A stretch of 64,000 nucleotides of DNA from an uncultured Porphyromonas sp. (GTDB lineage Bacteria > Bacteroidota > Bacteroidia > Bacteroidales > Porphyromonadaceae), in contig NZ_CALIXW010000036.1 of NCBI RefSeq assembly GCF_938046015.1, positions 129,717 through 193,716 of the forward strand, read 5' to 3'. The notes beneath the pieces are model-generated. The model saw only the letters and a list, made by a program, of their open reading frames with translations, had not been told where the DNA came from and did no database searches. The position numbers and the translations under genes are program-made. Shown here one piece after another: positions 17,660-26,867 of this stretch. How positions within the stretch are numbered: position 1 is the stretch's first letter; each line of letters opens with the position of its first letter.

Positions 17660-19090
17660 TTACTTGGACTCGGTCACGTTGGGCAGCTCGAGACCGTAGC
17701 CCTTCTTGCTGTCGACAGCCTTGAGGAAGGCGCTGAGGACGAAGGCAACGACGCCGAAGCTAGCGAAGATGAGCATCGCCAGCGTGTAGTCCTTAGGCTG
17801 GCCCGCAGGGATATCCTTGTTCACGCTGTCCAGTACGCCGCCGATGACCACAGGCACGGACATCAGACCGACGTTCTGTATCCAGAAGATAGCGGAGTAC
17901 GCAGAGCCTAGTACCTTGCTGTCGATGAGCTTGGGGACGCTGGGCCAGAGGGTGGCTGGAACCAACGAGAAGGAGATCCCGAGCAGGACGATTGCAAGGA
18001 AGGCCACCGTAGAGCTACTGCTGCTACCGACCTCGAAGGGGTAGATGGCGAAGATGAGGTGACAGGCGACCATGAGCACGGAGCCTGCGATGAGCATCGT
18101 CGCGCCCTTACCCTTGCGGTCGAGGAAGAAGCCGAGGAAGGGCGTGATGATCATAGCCCCAATAGGGAAGTAGCTAAAGAGGTTGGCTGCCTCCTCGAGT
18201 GAGAGCCCTACCTTGGCATTGAGCATCTCGGTGGCGAACTTCTGGAAGGGGAAGATCGCCGAGTAGTAGAGGACGCAGAGCAGAGCTACCACCCAGAAGA
18301 TCCCCTTACCGAAGACCAGCTTGAGGTCGCTGAACTTGAAGGGCTCTTCCTCTTCGCTCTCCTCACCGTCGAGCTCCTTATCCAGCGCCTTGTCCATGAA
18401 GCCGTAGACGATGTACAGCAGCAGACCGATGCAGAGCAGCGCTGCGCAGAAGATGACGGGAGCCTGCACGCTGCCCCATTCGGCCGCGATCTTGGGCGAG
18501 AGACGGAAGATGGAGAAGACGCCGAAGCGTGCCACGGCCATCTCGATACCCATAGCTAGCGCCATTTCCTTACCCTTGAACCACTTGACGATGGCGCGGG
18601 ACACAGTGACGCCCGCCATCTCGGTGCCGCAGCCGAAGAGCATGAAGCCGAGGCTCGCACAGAGGGCTGTGGGGGGGAGATTCCAGCCTGCTAGATCCTT
18701 GAGAAAGCCTGAGAAGCTATTCATCGCCTCATAGCCGAGGCCTCCGTTCTTGAAGGTCGCGCTGAGGGCATAGACCTTGAGGAGTGCGCCGATGACCATC
18801 AGCGAGCCCGAGAGCAGCGCCGTGAAGCGCACGCCCATGCGGTCGAGGATGATCCCTGCGAGGATGAGGAAGCCAACGAAGACATTGAGGAAGAACTCGC
18901 TCCCCCCATAGAGGCCGAAAACCGTAGAGTCCCACCCGAGCTCCGTCTCCACCATTGTCTTGACGGGCGAGAGCACGTCGACGAACATATAGGCGAAGAA
19001 CATCGTGAGCGAGAGGATCACTAGCGCTCCCCAGCGTGCCGCTGGCTTGTCACGCAGCAGCACCTTGGCCGGTGATTGTACTTGTTCCAT
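17660..19090 (-). CDS. Major facilitator superfamily transporter
   Basis: Inner-membrane secondary transporter, 476 residues with about 12 hydrophobic segments. It has an MFS loop-2/3 motif (LDRMGVRFTALLSG near residue 83) and a matching one in the second half (FFLDRKGKGATML near 320). A charged central cytoplasmic loop (DKELDGEESEEEEP near 245) separates the two six-helix halves. The substrate is unknown. It lies 9 bp after folC as the last gene of purA-folC-MFS, followed by a strong terminator. The neighbours hint at nucleobase or folate-related traffic, but that is only a guess from position. Confidence 0.9.
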   Translation of the reverse strand: MEQVQSPAKVLLRDKPAARWGALVILSLTMFFAYMFVDVLSPVKTMVETELGWDSTVFGLYGGSEFFLNVFVGFLILAGIILDRMGVRFTALLSGSLMVIGALLKVYALSATFKNGGLGYEAMNSFSGFLKDLAGWNLPPTALCASLGFMLFGCGTEMAGVTVSRAIVKWFKGKEMALAMGIEMAVARFGVFSIFRLSPKIAAEWGSVQAPVIFCAALLCIGLLLYIVYGFMDKALDKELDGEESEEEEPFKFSDLKLVFGKGIFWVVALLCVLYYSAIFPFQKFATEMLNAKVGLSLEEAANLFSYFPIGAMIITPFLGFFLDRKGKGATMLIAGSVLMVACHLIFAIYPFEVGSSSSSTVAFLAIVLLGISFSLVPATLWPSVPKLIDSKVLGSAYSAIFWIQNVGLMSVPVVIGGVLDSVNKDIPAGQPKDYTLAMLIFASFGVVAFVLSAFLKAVDSKKGYGLELPNVTESK

Positions 19091-19099
19091 AGTGAGTAG

Positions 19100-20410
19100 T
19101 TATTTAGTGTTGTGATAGATGCTGATGAGGTCCGCCACGAGGAAGTTGCTCCCCCCGACGAAGATGAGCTCACCCGCTGCTGCTGACGCCTTCGCAGCCT
19201 CTAGCGCAGCGCTGATATCAGGGTAGGCCTCGCCTCGGAGGCCGTAGTCCGCAGCGAGCCCCTGCAGCTCTCTAGCTGGCAGCGCCCGTGCGACACGTGC
19301 GGCCGTGAAGTAATAACGAGCCTCGGGCGGCAATAGTGCGAGGACGTGGCGGACGTCCTTGTCGCTCACCATGCCGAAAATGATGTGCAGCGGACAGCCT
19401 AGAGAGCGTAGCTGCTCGACCACGTAGCGGATGCCGTCCTCATTATGCCCCGTGTCGCAGATGACCCAAGGGGAGCAGCTTAGCGTCTCCCAGCGGCCGC
19501 GCAGTCCCGTGAGGGCGCAGACTTCGGCAAGACCTTTGCTGACGGCTTCGTCAGAGAGCTCCAGACCTAGGCGGCGCAGCTCCTCGACGGCAGTGAGGAT
19601 GGTCGGGAGGTTGTAGCGCTGCGCTGCGCCACCGAGCTCGAAGTATACGGCGCGCTCCGTTTCTCTTTGCCCCTGAGGACGGAGATAGAGGGTCTGCCCT
19701 ATGGCCTCGGGCTGGGAGCGGACAAAGCGGAATTCTGTGGCAGCGAGCCGTAGTGGGGCTGCTTCCTCCTCTGCACGCCTTCGGAAGGTCTCCAGCACCT
19801 CGGGCTCCTCAGCGCGCCCGATGATGACGGGCGTCTGGGGCTTGATGATGCCCGCCTTCTCATGGGCGATCTTCGCCAGCGTGTCCCCTAGGTACTGAGT
19901 GTGGTCGAGGCTAATGCCCGTGATGATCGAGAGGATAGGGGAGATGATGTTGGTACTATCCAGTCGGCCGCCCATCCCTACCTCGATGATGGCGTAGTCT
20001 ACCTGCTGGTCGCGGAAGTAGCAGAAGGCCATGAGCGTCGTGAGCTCGAAGAAGGAGGGCCGTAGCTCCGTGATCTGCGCTCGGGCGCCCTCGGTGAAGC
20101 GCACGACGTAGTCCTGGTCAATAGGCTGGCCATTGACGCGTATGCGCTCGCTGAAGTCTAGGAGGTGAGGCGAGGTGAAGAGGCCTACACGGTAGCCCGC
20201 AGACTGTAGGATCGCCGCGAGACTATGGGAGGTAGAGCCCTTGCCATTGGTACCAGCTACGTGGATGGAGGGGAAGGCGCGGTGAGGGTGCCCGTAGTGT
20301 GCATCCAGCTCGCGCGTCGTATCCAGCCCAGGCTTATAAGCGCTAGCCCCCACCTCTTGGAAGGCAGGGGTAGCGGCATATAGATATTGGAGTGCTTCGG
20401 TATAGGTCAT
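19100..20410 (-). CDS. folC: Folylpolyglutamate synthase / dihydrofolate synthase
   Basis: Adds glutamate to dihydropteroate and to folates, which retains them in the cell. It is 436 residues, normal for FolC. It has the Mur-ligase P-loop HVAGTNGKGSTSH at 50-62, the YAIIEVGMGGRLDSTN segment with the metal-binding Glu, and ISLDHTQYLGDT with the family His. The Mur-ligase C-terminal domain follows (VICDTGHNEDGIR). It sits 21 bp after purA and 9 bp before the MFS gene. The stop is TAA. Confidence 0.96.
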   Translation of the reverse strand: MTYTEALQYLYAATPAFQEVGASAYKPGLDTTRELDAHYGHPHRAFPSIHVAGTNGKGSTSHSLAAILQSAGYRVGLFTSPHLLDFSERIRVNGQPIDQDYVVRFTEGARAQITELRPSFFELTTLMAFCYFRDQQVDYAIIEVGMGGRLDSTNIISPILSIITGISLDHTQYLGDTLAKIAHEKAGIIKPQTPVIIGRAEEPEVLETFRRRAEEEAAPLRLAATEFRFVRSQPEAIGQTLYLRPQGQRETERAVYFELGGAAQRYNLPTILTAVEELRRLGLELSDEAVSKGLAEVCALTGLRGRWETLSCSPWVICDTGHNEDGIRYVVEQLRSLGCPLHIIFGMVSDKDVRHVLALLPPEARYYFTAARVARALPARELQGLAADYGLRGEAYPDISAALEAAKASAAAGELIFVGGSNFLVADLISIYHNTK

Positions 20411-20431
20411 GTAGCAGCAGACTCCCCTCTG

Positions 20432-21715
20432 CTAGGGAAGTAGCTCGGGATGTAGCGCGATGGTCTGCGCTCGGTCAGGGCCGACAGATACTACGGCGAT
20501 GGGCACCCCGATCTGCTCCTCGATGAAGGCGATGTAGTCCCGCAGCTCCTGGGGGAAGTCCTCGTAGCGCGTCAGCTGCGTGGTGTCGCACTTCCAGCCC
20601 TTGAGTTCGGTGTAGTGCGGCTTGACCTCGTCGCTGAGCTCGTAGGGGAAGCTGCGCGTCAGCTCGCCCTTGATCTCGTAGTCGGTACAGACGCGGATCG
20701 TGTCAAAGCTATCCAGCACGTCGCTCTTCATCATGATGAGGCGCGTGGCGCCATTGAGCATCACCGTGTAGCGCAGAGCTACCAGGTCGAGCCAGCCGCA
20801 GCGACGGCGGCGCCCCGTGACAGAGCCGAACTCATGCCCCAGCGAGCAGAGGCGCTCGCCCGTCTCATCAAAGAGCTCGGTGGGGAAGGGCCCCGAACCG
20901 ACTCGGGTGCAATAGGCCTTGAAGATGCCGTAGACCTCACCGATATGCCGTGGTGCTACGCCTAGGCCGGTGCAGCAGCCTGCGCTGATGGTGCTGCTCG
21001 AGGTGACGAAGGGATAGGAGCCGAAGTCGATGTCCAGCAGTGAGCCCTGGGCTCCCTCCGCTAGGACGCTCTGCCCGCGGTGTAGCGACTCGTTGACGAA
21101 GTGCTCGCTGTCTACGAAGGTGAACTCCTGTAGGTAGCGTATGCCCTCCATCCACTGCTGCTCCAGCTCCTCAAGCCCCTCTACGGGGTAGTTCCAGGCA
21201 CGCAGTAGCGCCAGGTGTCGCTCCTTGGCTGCCTGATAGCGCTCCTCCAGCTGGTGCTCGATGTCGCCTACACGCAGTCCCGTGCGCCCGATCTTGTCCG
21301 TATAGGTGGGACCGATGCCCTTGCCTGTGGTGCCGATCTTGGCCGAACCCTTGAGTGCCTCCTGCGCTGCGTCGATGTAGCGGTGCGTGGGGAGGATCAG
21401 ATGGGCCTTGCGCGAGATAAGGAGACGCTTGCGGAGGTCGTGCCCGCTACGCGAGAGCGCACGAGCCTCCTCGGCGAAGAGGATGGGGTCGAGTACTACA
21501 CCATTGCCTATGACATTGAGCTTGTCCCCCTGGAAGATCCCCGAGGGGATGGAGCGCAGGATGTACTTCTTGCCCTCGAACTCTAGGGTGTGCCCTGCGT
21601 TGGGCCCACCCTGGAAGCGAGCTATGAGGTCATAGGAGGGGGTCAGGACATCGACGATCTTGCCTTTGCCTTCGTCGCCCCATTGCAGTCCGAGCAGGAC
21701 ATCAACTTTCTTCAT
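20432..21715 (-). CDS. purA: Adenylosuccinate synthase
   Basis: GTP-dependent step from IMP and aspartate to adenylosuccinate in AMP synthesis. The start at 21713-21715 gives 427 residues beginning MKKVDVLLGLQWGDEGKGK, the standard N-terminus. A 20-residue upstream extension would be non-homologous and approach the promoter. Motifs are GDEGKGK (catalytic Asp and P-loop), FQGGPNAGHTL with the catalytic His, GTTGKGIGPTY, and the C-terminal GTP-binding segment near SVGPDR. First gene of purA-folC-MFS, with a promoter element at 21804-21811. Confidence 0.97.
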   Translation of the reverse strand: MKKVDVLLGLQWGDEGKGKIVDVLTPSYDLIARFQGGPNAGHTLEFEGKKYILRSIPSGIFQGDKLNVIGNGVVLDPILFAEEARALSRSGHDLRKRLLISRKAHLILPTHRYIDAAQEALKGSAKIGTTGKGIGPTYTDKIGRTGLRVGDIEHQLEERYQAAKERHLALLRAWNYPVEGLEELEQQWMEGIRYLQEFTFVDSEHFVNESLHRGQSVLAEGAQGSLLDIDFGSYPFVTSSSTISAGCCTGLGVAPRHIGEVYGIFKAYCTRVGSGPFPTELFDETGERLCSLGHEFGSVTGRRRRCGWLDLVALRYTVMLNGATRLIMMKSDVLDSFDTIRVCTDYEIKGELTRSFPYELSDEVKPHYTELKGWKCDTTQLTRYEDFPQELRDYIAFIEEQIGVPIAVVSVGPDRAQTIALHPELLP

Positions 21716-21803
21716 TATAGTATCGAGTGTGTATCTGTGATTCGTTCGCTTACGGTGAGTCAGTTCGCCTAGCATTGGTGCACCAGCCCAATGAGTGGTG
21801 CTA

Positions 21804-21811
21804 CAAATATA
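21804..21811 (-). promoter_or_regulatory. Bacteroidetes -7 promoter element for purA
   Basis: Minus-strand TATATTTG fits TAnnTTTG and lies 89 bp before the chosen purA start, in an AT-rich patch. Confidence 0.6.
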
Positions 21812-21955
21812 GTCATATTTGCTAGGCTATATCCATCCTTTCGCTCGCTTGCTTAGGGTAGCGGTGTTAGAATGCCTCCAGCGTGCCCCTTGCCTTGGGC
21901 TAAGAGCGAAGGGACAGCCAAGTCCTAGTGTAGCGCGGCTATGCGGAGGGAGCTT

Positions 21956-22039
21956 CTGAGGGATATCAGTCAGCTCCTTGAGGGACGTCAGTCACGAGCC
22001 TGATGGGTGTCAGTGAGGAGGCTGAGGGATATCCCTCGC
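21956..22039 (+). repeat. Phased-dyad intergenic repeat, copy D (4 units)
   Basis: Centres at 21964.5, 21986.5, 22008.5 and 22030.5, exactly 22 bp apart. Unit 1 is CTGAGGGATATCAGTCAG. Unit 2 carries the GACGTC core. Unit 4 is the near-palindrome GAGGGATATCCCTC. It lies in the 531-bp gap 21716-22246 between purA and merR, which otherwise shows only the purA promoter and the merR terminator. Confidence 0.92.
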
Positions 22040-22191
22040 GGAGCTGGGGGGTAAGGCGCCGGCCTCGTCCTCGCTCCCTATGCCCCTTGCTAGAAGGTCT
22101 CGGGCAAGTCTCTGGTCGCTGACCCTTGGCTTGCTACCCGCCCCAAGATAGGGACGGTGCTACCTGCCCTCGAGCTGGCTCCAAGGTATCT

Positions 22192-22215
22192 GTGGGGCTT
22201 GCGCAGGAGCCCCAC
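22192..22215 (-). terminator. Intrinsic terminator after merR
   Basis: An 8-bp GC-rich stem (22192-22199 with 22208-22215, GTGGGGCT/AGCCCCAC), 31 bp past the merR stop. No strong T-run on the minus strand. Confidence 0.6.
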
Positions 22216-22246
22216 GAATCCTTAATGCGAATAGTGCGTCCGCTCG

Positions 22247-22573
22247 CTAGGACTCTAGCTGTGCCCTGAGCTCAAGTAGACGCTCACGGATCTGGCGTAG
22301 CCGTGTGAGCGTATCGAGCTGCGTATCCAGACGCTTCTTGGTACGCTTCAGTTCGTCCTGCGCACCCTCGATGGTGAACTTACGTACGCGCAGTAGATAC
22401 TGCACGGTACGTATGTTCTCTATATCCTGCTGGGTATAGCGCCTGGCTCCCTTGTCGCAGTGCGCGGGGGCGAGGTGCGGGAACTCCGACTCCCAGTGGC
22501 GCAGGGTAGAGACCTGCTCCCCGAGGAGATGGGCGACCTCCTTGATGCGGTAGTAGAGCTTGGAGCCAGCCAT
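22247..22573 (-). CDS. MerR-type transcriptional regulator
   Basis: Small DNA-binding protein of 108 residues. An N-terminal winged helix-turn-helix (YYRIKEVAHLLGEQVSTLRHWESEF, about 7-31) and the MerR wing (RRYTQQDIENI) are followed by a C-terminal coiled coil for dimerisation (about 75-108). There is no ligand-binding domain and no cysteine metal site, so the effector is unknown. It is the last gene of the greA-HIT-ABC-F-manA-merR series, 27 bp after manA. Its targets cannot be told from sequence. Start context is CTATG. Confidence 0.9.
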   Translation of the reverse strand: MAGSKLYYRIKEVAHLLGEQVSTLRHWESEFPHLAPAHCDKGARRYTQQDIENIRTVQYLLRVRKFTIEGAQDELKRTKKRLDTQLDTLTRLRQIRERLLELRAQLES

Positions 22574-22600
22574 AGGGGAAGTCTGACTACAGTAGGGAGA

Positions 22601-23593
22601 CTACAGCTCGGGGATGTAGGTCTCGAGCAGCTTGCAGCTGGGGCTGGGCAGGAGCGTCAGTTCGCTATTCTCAGCAGGGACCAGCGCACTCTGTCCCTGA
22701 TGGAGCTTGACCTCGTAGCCTGCGGCGTCACGCAGCGTCAGTGCACCCTCCATACAAATGTAGATGACGAAGCTATCCAGGGCGCTCCAGTCGCGGTGGA
22801 GTGGAGCGTCGAGGTCGAGGAGCTTGGTCTCGAAGTAAGGACAGGAGACGAGGTCGACGGGCTGATCCTTGGCGGGCGTATAGGCCGTGCGGTAGTCGTC
22901 CTGTAGCTGGTAGTCGATGGCATCCTTGGCGAGCTCGGTGTGCAGCTCACGCTTGTTGCCCGCTGCGTCGGTGCGATCGTAGTCGTAGATGCGGTAGGTG
23001 ATGTTGGAGGTCTGCTGGATCTCGGCGATGAAGCAGCCTGCACCGATGGCGTGGACGCGCCCTGCGGGGAGGAAGAAGACGTCGCCAGGCTTGACCTCGT
23101 ACTCGGCTAGAGCCTCTACGATCGTACCCTCGGCGATGCGCTTCACGTAGTCCTCGGGTGAGGACTGGACGGCGAAGCCGCTGTAGAGCTTAGCTCCCTC
23201 AGCGGCGGAGATGACGTACCACATCTCCGTCTTGCCGAAGGAGTTGTGGCGCTTCATGCCCAGTGCGTCATCGGGGTGCACCTGTATGGAGAGGTAGTCA
23301 CGTGCGTCGATGAACTTGATGAGCAGTGGGAAGCGGTCACCGAAGCGCGCCTTCACGCGTGCCCCGACGAGGCGGTCGCCATAGGTGCGGAGCAGCTCGT
23401 CGAGGTTCTGCCCCTTGAGGGCGCCCTCGGCTACGATGCTGTAGTTGTCATCGACGTGAGAGATCTCCCAGCTCTCGCCCACCTTCTTGTCATCGGGCTC
23501 GAGTCCCTTGAAGGGGCGGATGTCTTGGCCTCCCCAGATGACTTCCTTGAGTAGGGGGGCGAAGGTCAGAGGGTATAGTGTCTGCTGTGCCAT
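22601..23593 (-). CDS. manA: Mannose-6-phosphate isomerase, class I
   Basis: Zinc enzyme interconverting fructose 6-phosphate and mannose 6-phosphate. It is 330 residues, the short bacterial cupin form. Zinc ligands are visible as Gln104 and His106 in SIQVHPDD, Glu123 in KTEMWYV, and His181 in PAGRVHAIGAG. The catalytic Arg region is TYRIYDYDR. It supplies mannose 6-phosphate, the precursor of GDP-mannose, which gmd and fcl (47.1-49.2 kb) turn into GDP-fucose. It follows the ABC-F gene by 36 bp. Confidence 0.95.
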   Translation of the reverse strand: MAQQTLYPLTFAPLLKEVIWGGQDIRPFKGLEPDDKKVGESWEISHVDDNYSIVAEGALKGQNLDELLRTYGDRLVGARVKARFGDRFPLLIKFIDARDYLSIQVHPDDALGMKRHNSFGKTEMWYVISAAEGAKLYSGFAVQSSPEDYVKRIAEGTIVEALAEYEVKPGDVFFLPAGRVHAIGAGCFIAEIQQTSNITYRIYDYDRTDAAGNKRELHTELAKDAIDYQLQDDYRTAYTPAKDQPVDLVSCPYFETKLLDLDAPLHRDWSALDSFVIYICMEGALTLRDAAGYEVKLHQGQSALVPAENSELTLLPSPSCKLLETYIPEL

Positions 23594-23629
23594 AGGTCTA
23601 TAAGTGTTGCTATCAGTAAGTGTTCGTGA

Positions 23630-25270
23630 TTATCCTTGGGTACGCTCCAGCTCGCGGAGGTTCTCCATCTTCTTTCGTTGCATGAATTCGTAGATCCCCT
23701 CGAGGTGCTCTGTGACCTTGCCGCCGCCGAACTCGTAGACCTTGCTGACGAGCCCGTCGAGGAAGTCACGGTCGTGCGAGACGAGGATGAGCGTCCCGTC
23801 GTAGGCTAGGAGGGCTTGCTTGAGGACCTCCTTAGTCTTCATGTCGAGGTGGTTAGTGGGCTCGTCGAGGATGAGGAGATTGTAGGGCTCGAGGAGCAGC
23901 TTGAGTAGCGCCAGACGTGTGCGCTCTCCGCCAGAGAGTACCTTGACCTTCTTGGCCGAGGCCTCTCCACCGAACATGAAGGCCCCCAGTAGGTCCTTGA
24001 TCTTGGTGCGTATCTCCCCCTCAGCGATGTCGTCTATCGTCTGGAAGACGGTGCGTGTCTCGTCCTCTATGGCCGCTTGGTTCTGGGCGAAGTAACCGAT
24101 CGAGACGTTATGCCCGAGCGTCAGGGTACCCTCGTGCTCGAGCTCCTTCATGATACAGCGTACCAGCGTACTCTTCCCCTCGCCGTTCTTCCCGACGAAG
24201 GCGATCTTGTCTCCACGCTCGATCATCAGGTCGACCCCAGAGAAGATGCGCTTGTCCTCGAAGGCCTTGCCGACGCCCTCCATTTGTACGGGGTAGGTGC
24301 CCGAGCGAGGGGCTGGTGGGAAGCGGAGACGGATGGCGGAGCTGTCTATCTCATCGACCTCGACGAGCTCTAGCTTCTCTAGCATGCGCACACGGCTCTG
24401 CACCTGGTTGGTCTTGGAGTAGGTGCCCTTGAAGCGCTCGATGAAGTCCTGGGTCTCTGCGATGAACTTCTGCTGCTCCTCATAGGCCTTCTGCTGCTGC
24501 TCGCGGCGCTCAGCGCGTAGGCGCTGGTACTCGCTGTAGTTGACCTTGTAGTCATAGATGCGCCCCATGGTGATCTCTAGGGTGCGCGCCGTGATGTGGT
24601 CTACGAAGGCGCGGTCGTGGCTGATCACGACGACGGTCTGCCCCGTCTCGATGAGGAAGTCCTCCAGCCACTGGATGGACTCGATGTCTAGGTGGTTGGT
24701 CGGCTCGTCCAGGAGGAGGACGTCGGGCTTCTGCAGCAGGAGCTTCGCCAGCTCAATACGCATACGCCAGCCGCCACTGAACTCTGAGGTCTGTCGGTCG
24801 AAGTCGCTACGCTTGAAGCCCAAGCCCAGTAGCGTCAGCTCTACGGCCTTGTCGTAGTTGATCTCCTCGATGGCATAGTACTTCTCCCCGAGGGTAGAGA
24901 CCTCCTCGATGATAGCCATATACTCGGGTCTGTCGTAGTCGGTACGTGTCGTCAGCTGCTCGTTGAGCTCCTCCATGCGTGCCGCCATAGCGTGTATATG
25001 GCTGAAGGCCTGCTCTGTCTCCTCGAAGACGGTGCGCCCATCCTCCGTCAGTAGGTGCTGGGGCAGATAGGCTACCTTGACCCCCGAGGGTACGTTGACC
25101 TTCCCTCGGGTAGCCTCGCGGGTGCCGCTGAGGATCTTCAGTAGCGTGGACTTCCCCGCGCCGTTCTTACCCATCAGGGCTATACGGTCCTTGGGGTTGA
25201 TGACGAAAGAGATGTTGGAGAATAGGGGAGCGCCACCGATCTCAACGGTGAGCCCATCGACAGATATCAT
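23630..25270 (-). CDS. ABC-F family ATPase
   Basis: Soluble protein with two ATP-binding cassettes and no membrane domain, 546 residues, of the ABC-F group that acts on ribosomes. Cassette 1 has Walker A GKNGAGKST (34-42), signature SGGWRMR and LLLDEPTNHLD. The linker (about 245-310, rich in Arg/Lys/Gln) is the P-site tRNA interaction motif region. Cassette 2 has GKNGEGKST, SGGERTR and LLILDEPTNHLD. The arrangement resembles housekeeping YdiF/EttA-type factors rather than acquired resistance proteins, but the subfamily is not certain. It lies 73 bp after the HIT gene. Confidence 0.93.
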   Translation of the reverse strand: MISVDGLTVEIGGAPLFSNISFVINPKDRIALMGKNGAGKSTLLKILSGTREATRGKVNVPSGVKVAYLPQHLLTEDGRTVFEETEQAFSHIHAMAARMEELNEQLTTRTDYDRPEYMAIIEEVSTLGEKYYAIEEINYDKAVELTLLGLGFKRSDFDRQTSEFSGGWRMRIELAKLLLQKPDVLLLDEPTNHLDIESIQWLEDFLIETGQTVVVISHDRAFVDHITARTLEITMGRIYDYKVNYSEYQRLRAERREQQQKAYEEQQKFIAETQDFIERFKGTYSKTNQVQSRVRMLEKLELVEVDEIDSSAIRLRFPPAPRSGTYPVQMEGVGKAFEDKRIFSGVDLMIERGDKIAFVGKNGEGKSTLVRCIMKELEHEGTLTLGHNVSIGYFAQNQAAIEDETRTVFQTIDDIAEGEIRTKIKDLLGAFMFGGEASAKKVKVLSGGERTRLALLKLLLEPYNLLILDEPTNHLDMKTKEVLKQALLAYDGTLILVSHDRDFLDGLVSKVYEFGGGKVTEHLEGIYEFMQRKKMENLRELERTQG

Positions 25271-25343
25271 ATAGAATATATGGGTAGTAAAGGTCTGCGG
25301 GGATCGTGCCGCAGGGCGGGGTGAGGCGGCCTCGAGGGGATAG

Positions 25344-25739
25344 CTAGACTAGCGCCGCTGCACGCAGGCGGGCGGCCATGTCGGCGAGCTCATCCTGGCT
25401 CGGCTGTAGCTTCTTCTTGAGGTCGATGTCCCCCTCGGTGTTAATGGGGACCAGGTGGATGTGGGCATGATTGACCTCTAGGCCAAGGACGAGGACAGCC
25501 ACCTTGCGGCACTGGGTCACGGCCTTGATCTGGGCTGCGACCTGCTTGGCGAAGATCATCATACGCCCGAGGAGCTCGTCCTCGAGGTCGAAGAGGTAGT
25601 CCTCCTCTAGGCGAGGGATGACGAGCGTATGCCCCATCTTCAGGGGGGCGATGTCGAGGAAGGCATAGAACTCCTCGCTCTCAGCGACGCGATGCGAGGG
25701 GATCTCCCCCTCTATAATGCGGGTGAATAGGCTAGGCAT
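25344..25739 (-). CDS. HIT family nucleotide-binding protein
   Basis: Histidine-triad hydrolase or nucleotide-binding protein of 131 residues, Hint-like, acting on purine nucleoside phosphoramidates or dinucleotides. The triad HAHIHLVP is at 91-98 (His91, His93, His95). The N-terminal strand and IPSHRVAESEEFYAFLDI region form the nucleotide pocket. It lies 26 bp after greA. The physiological substrate of bacterial HIT proteins is usually unclear, and nothing here settles it. Confidence 0.93.
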   Translation of the reverse strand: MPSLFTRIIEGEIPSHRVAESEEFYAFLDIAPLKMGHTLVIPRLEEDYLFDLEDELLGRMMIFAKQVAAQIKAVTQCRKVAVLVLGLEVNHAHIHLVPINTEGDIDLKKKLQPSQDELADMAARLRAAALV

Positions 25740-25765
25740 AGTGTGTACGGTCTGTGTGGAGGGTA

Positions 25766-26236
25766 CTAGAAGCTGATCTCGAGGATCTCGAGAGAGAGCA
25801 GTCCGCCAGGGGTCTGTACCTCGACGACATCCCCGACCTTGCGTCCCATGAGGCCCTTGGCAATGGGGGTATTGACGGAGATCTTCTTCTCCTTGAGGTT
25901 GGCCTCAGAGTCCGAGACGAGTGTGTAGACGAGCTCTGCCTTGGTCTTGGTGTTGCGGATGCGCACCTTGTTGAGGATCTGCACGGCCTCGGTGCCGAGG
26001 CGTGATTCGTCGATGATGCGGGTGTTGGCTAGCGTGGCCTTGAGCTGTGAGATCTTGGCCTCGAGGAGCCCTTGGGCTTCCTTGGCCGCGTCGTACTCGG
26101 CGTTCTCAGAGAGGTCGCCCTTATCTCGGGCCTCTGCGATCTGGCGGGAGATCTCGGGGCGCTGGATGGTCTCCAGCTCGTTGATCTCGGCGACGAGCTT
26201 GTCATAGCCCGCCTTGGTCATATAGTTGTATGCCAT
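25766..26236 (-). CDS. greA: Transcription elongation factor GreA
   Basis: Rescues backtracked RNA polymerase by stimulating transcript cleavage. It is 156 residues, the standard length. The N-terminal antiparallel coiled coil (about 1-78) carries acidic tip residues in EARDKGDLSENAEYDAAKE, and the C-terminal FKBP-like domain ends GGLLSLEILEI. First gene of a five-gene transcript with HIT, ABC-F, manA and merR. A clear promoter element is at 26339-26346. Start context is CTATG. Confidence 0.97.
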   Translation of the reverse strand: MAYNYMTKAGYDKLVAEINELETIQRPEISRQIAEARDKGDLSENAEYDAAKEAQGLLEAKISQLKATLANTRIIDESRLGTEAVQILNKVRIRNTKTKAELVYTLVSDSEANLKEKKISVNTPIAKGLMGRKVGDVVEVQTPGGLLSLEILEISF

Positions 26237-26338
26237 AGAAGGGAGGGAGTTCCTATCGACTCCGTTCGTTGTGATTACTCGGGATGATTACAATAGCGAA
26301 CCCTACTCCAGCCAGTTAGCCGTCGTAGGGTTCATAAA

Positions 26339-26346
26339 CAAAGGTA
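26339..26346 (-). promoter_or_regulatory. Bacteroidetes -7 promoter element for greA
   Basis: Minus-strand TACCTTTG matches TAnnTTTG, 103 bp before the greA start. Confidence 0.65.
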
Positions 26347-26557
26347 CGACAATTATCCGAATAGCTCTTGGCAGGGCGTACGCTTTGTCTTGAGCCCGCA
26401 TTCGTCCCTCTAGAGACAGCATCGCTACAAGCAGAGCTGGATGGCTTGTCTCTTCCGCTTTGGGCTGAGCTGCGTAGCTCCGAGCATAGCCTCGCCCATG
26501 CCCTCCCAGCGGAGTGCCTCGGGAGGTGGAGTAGGGCGGCAGCTCAGTCCTAGCTCG

Positions 26558-26641
26558 GTGAGGGATACCCCTGAGCCTCGCTGACCGATATCCCTGAGCT
26601 GCGTGACTGACGTCCCTCAGTCGCCTCACTGATATCCTTCG
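26558..26641 (-). repeat. Phased-dyad intergenic repeat, copy E (4 units)
   Basis: Centres at 26566.5, 26589.5, 26611.5 and 26633.5 (23, 22, 22 bp). In the element's own orientation (minus strand) the second unit has the GACGTC core. It lies between two divergent genes in the 631-bp gap 26237-26867, along with the greA promoter on one side and the promoter at 26788-26795 on the other. A 142-codon open frame across this gap has no protein-like features and was not called. Confidence 0.88.
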
Positions 26642-26787
26642 GGAGGCCTCCCCCTTAGCTCGCAGCATCGCTGCGTCTTGTCCCCCCCCTGTGCTGTCTA
26701 TATAATGTAGAGGAGGAGCCAAGGGAATCATCAGGCCTCAGCGCTGAGCTCGTACCGCTCGGACTGGCATAGGCGCGGCTTTTTTGC

Positions 26788-26795
26788 TACCTTTG
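26788..26795 (+). promoter_or_regulatory. Bacteroidetes -7 promoter element for the phosphodiesterase gene
   Basis: TACCTTTG fits TAnnTTTG exactly, 73 bp before the ATG at 26868. Its position shows that translation cannot begin at 26784. Confidence 0.65.
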
Positions 26796-26867
26796 CTCCT
26801 GCAAATAGAGCGAGATCAGGATGATCCGCTACGGACTTGGGAGACTAAGTCCTACACTTATCTAAGA

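Noticed and set aside
26303..26731. A 142-codon minus-strand open frame in the greA upstream gap
   Set aside because: It runs through the dispersed repeat and the greA promoter, has a very basic low-complexity composition and no recognisable domain. It is an artefact of GC-rich DNA.
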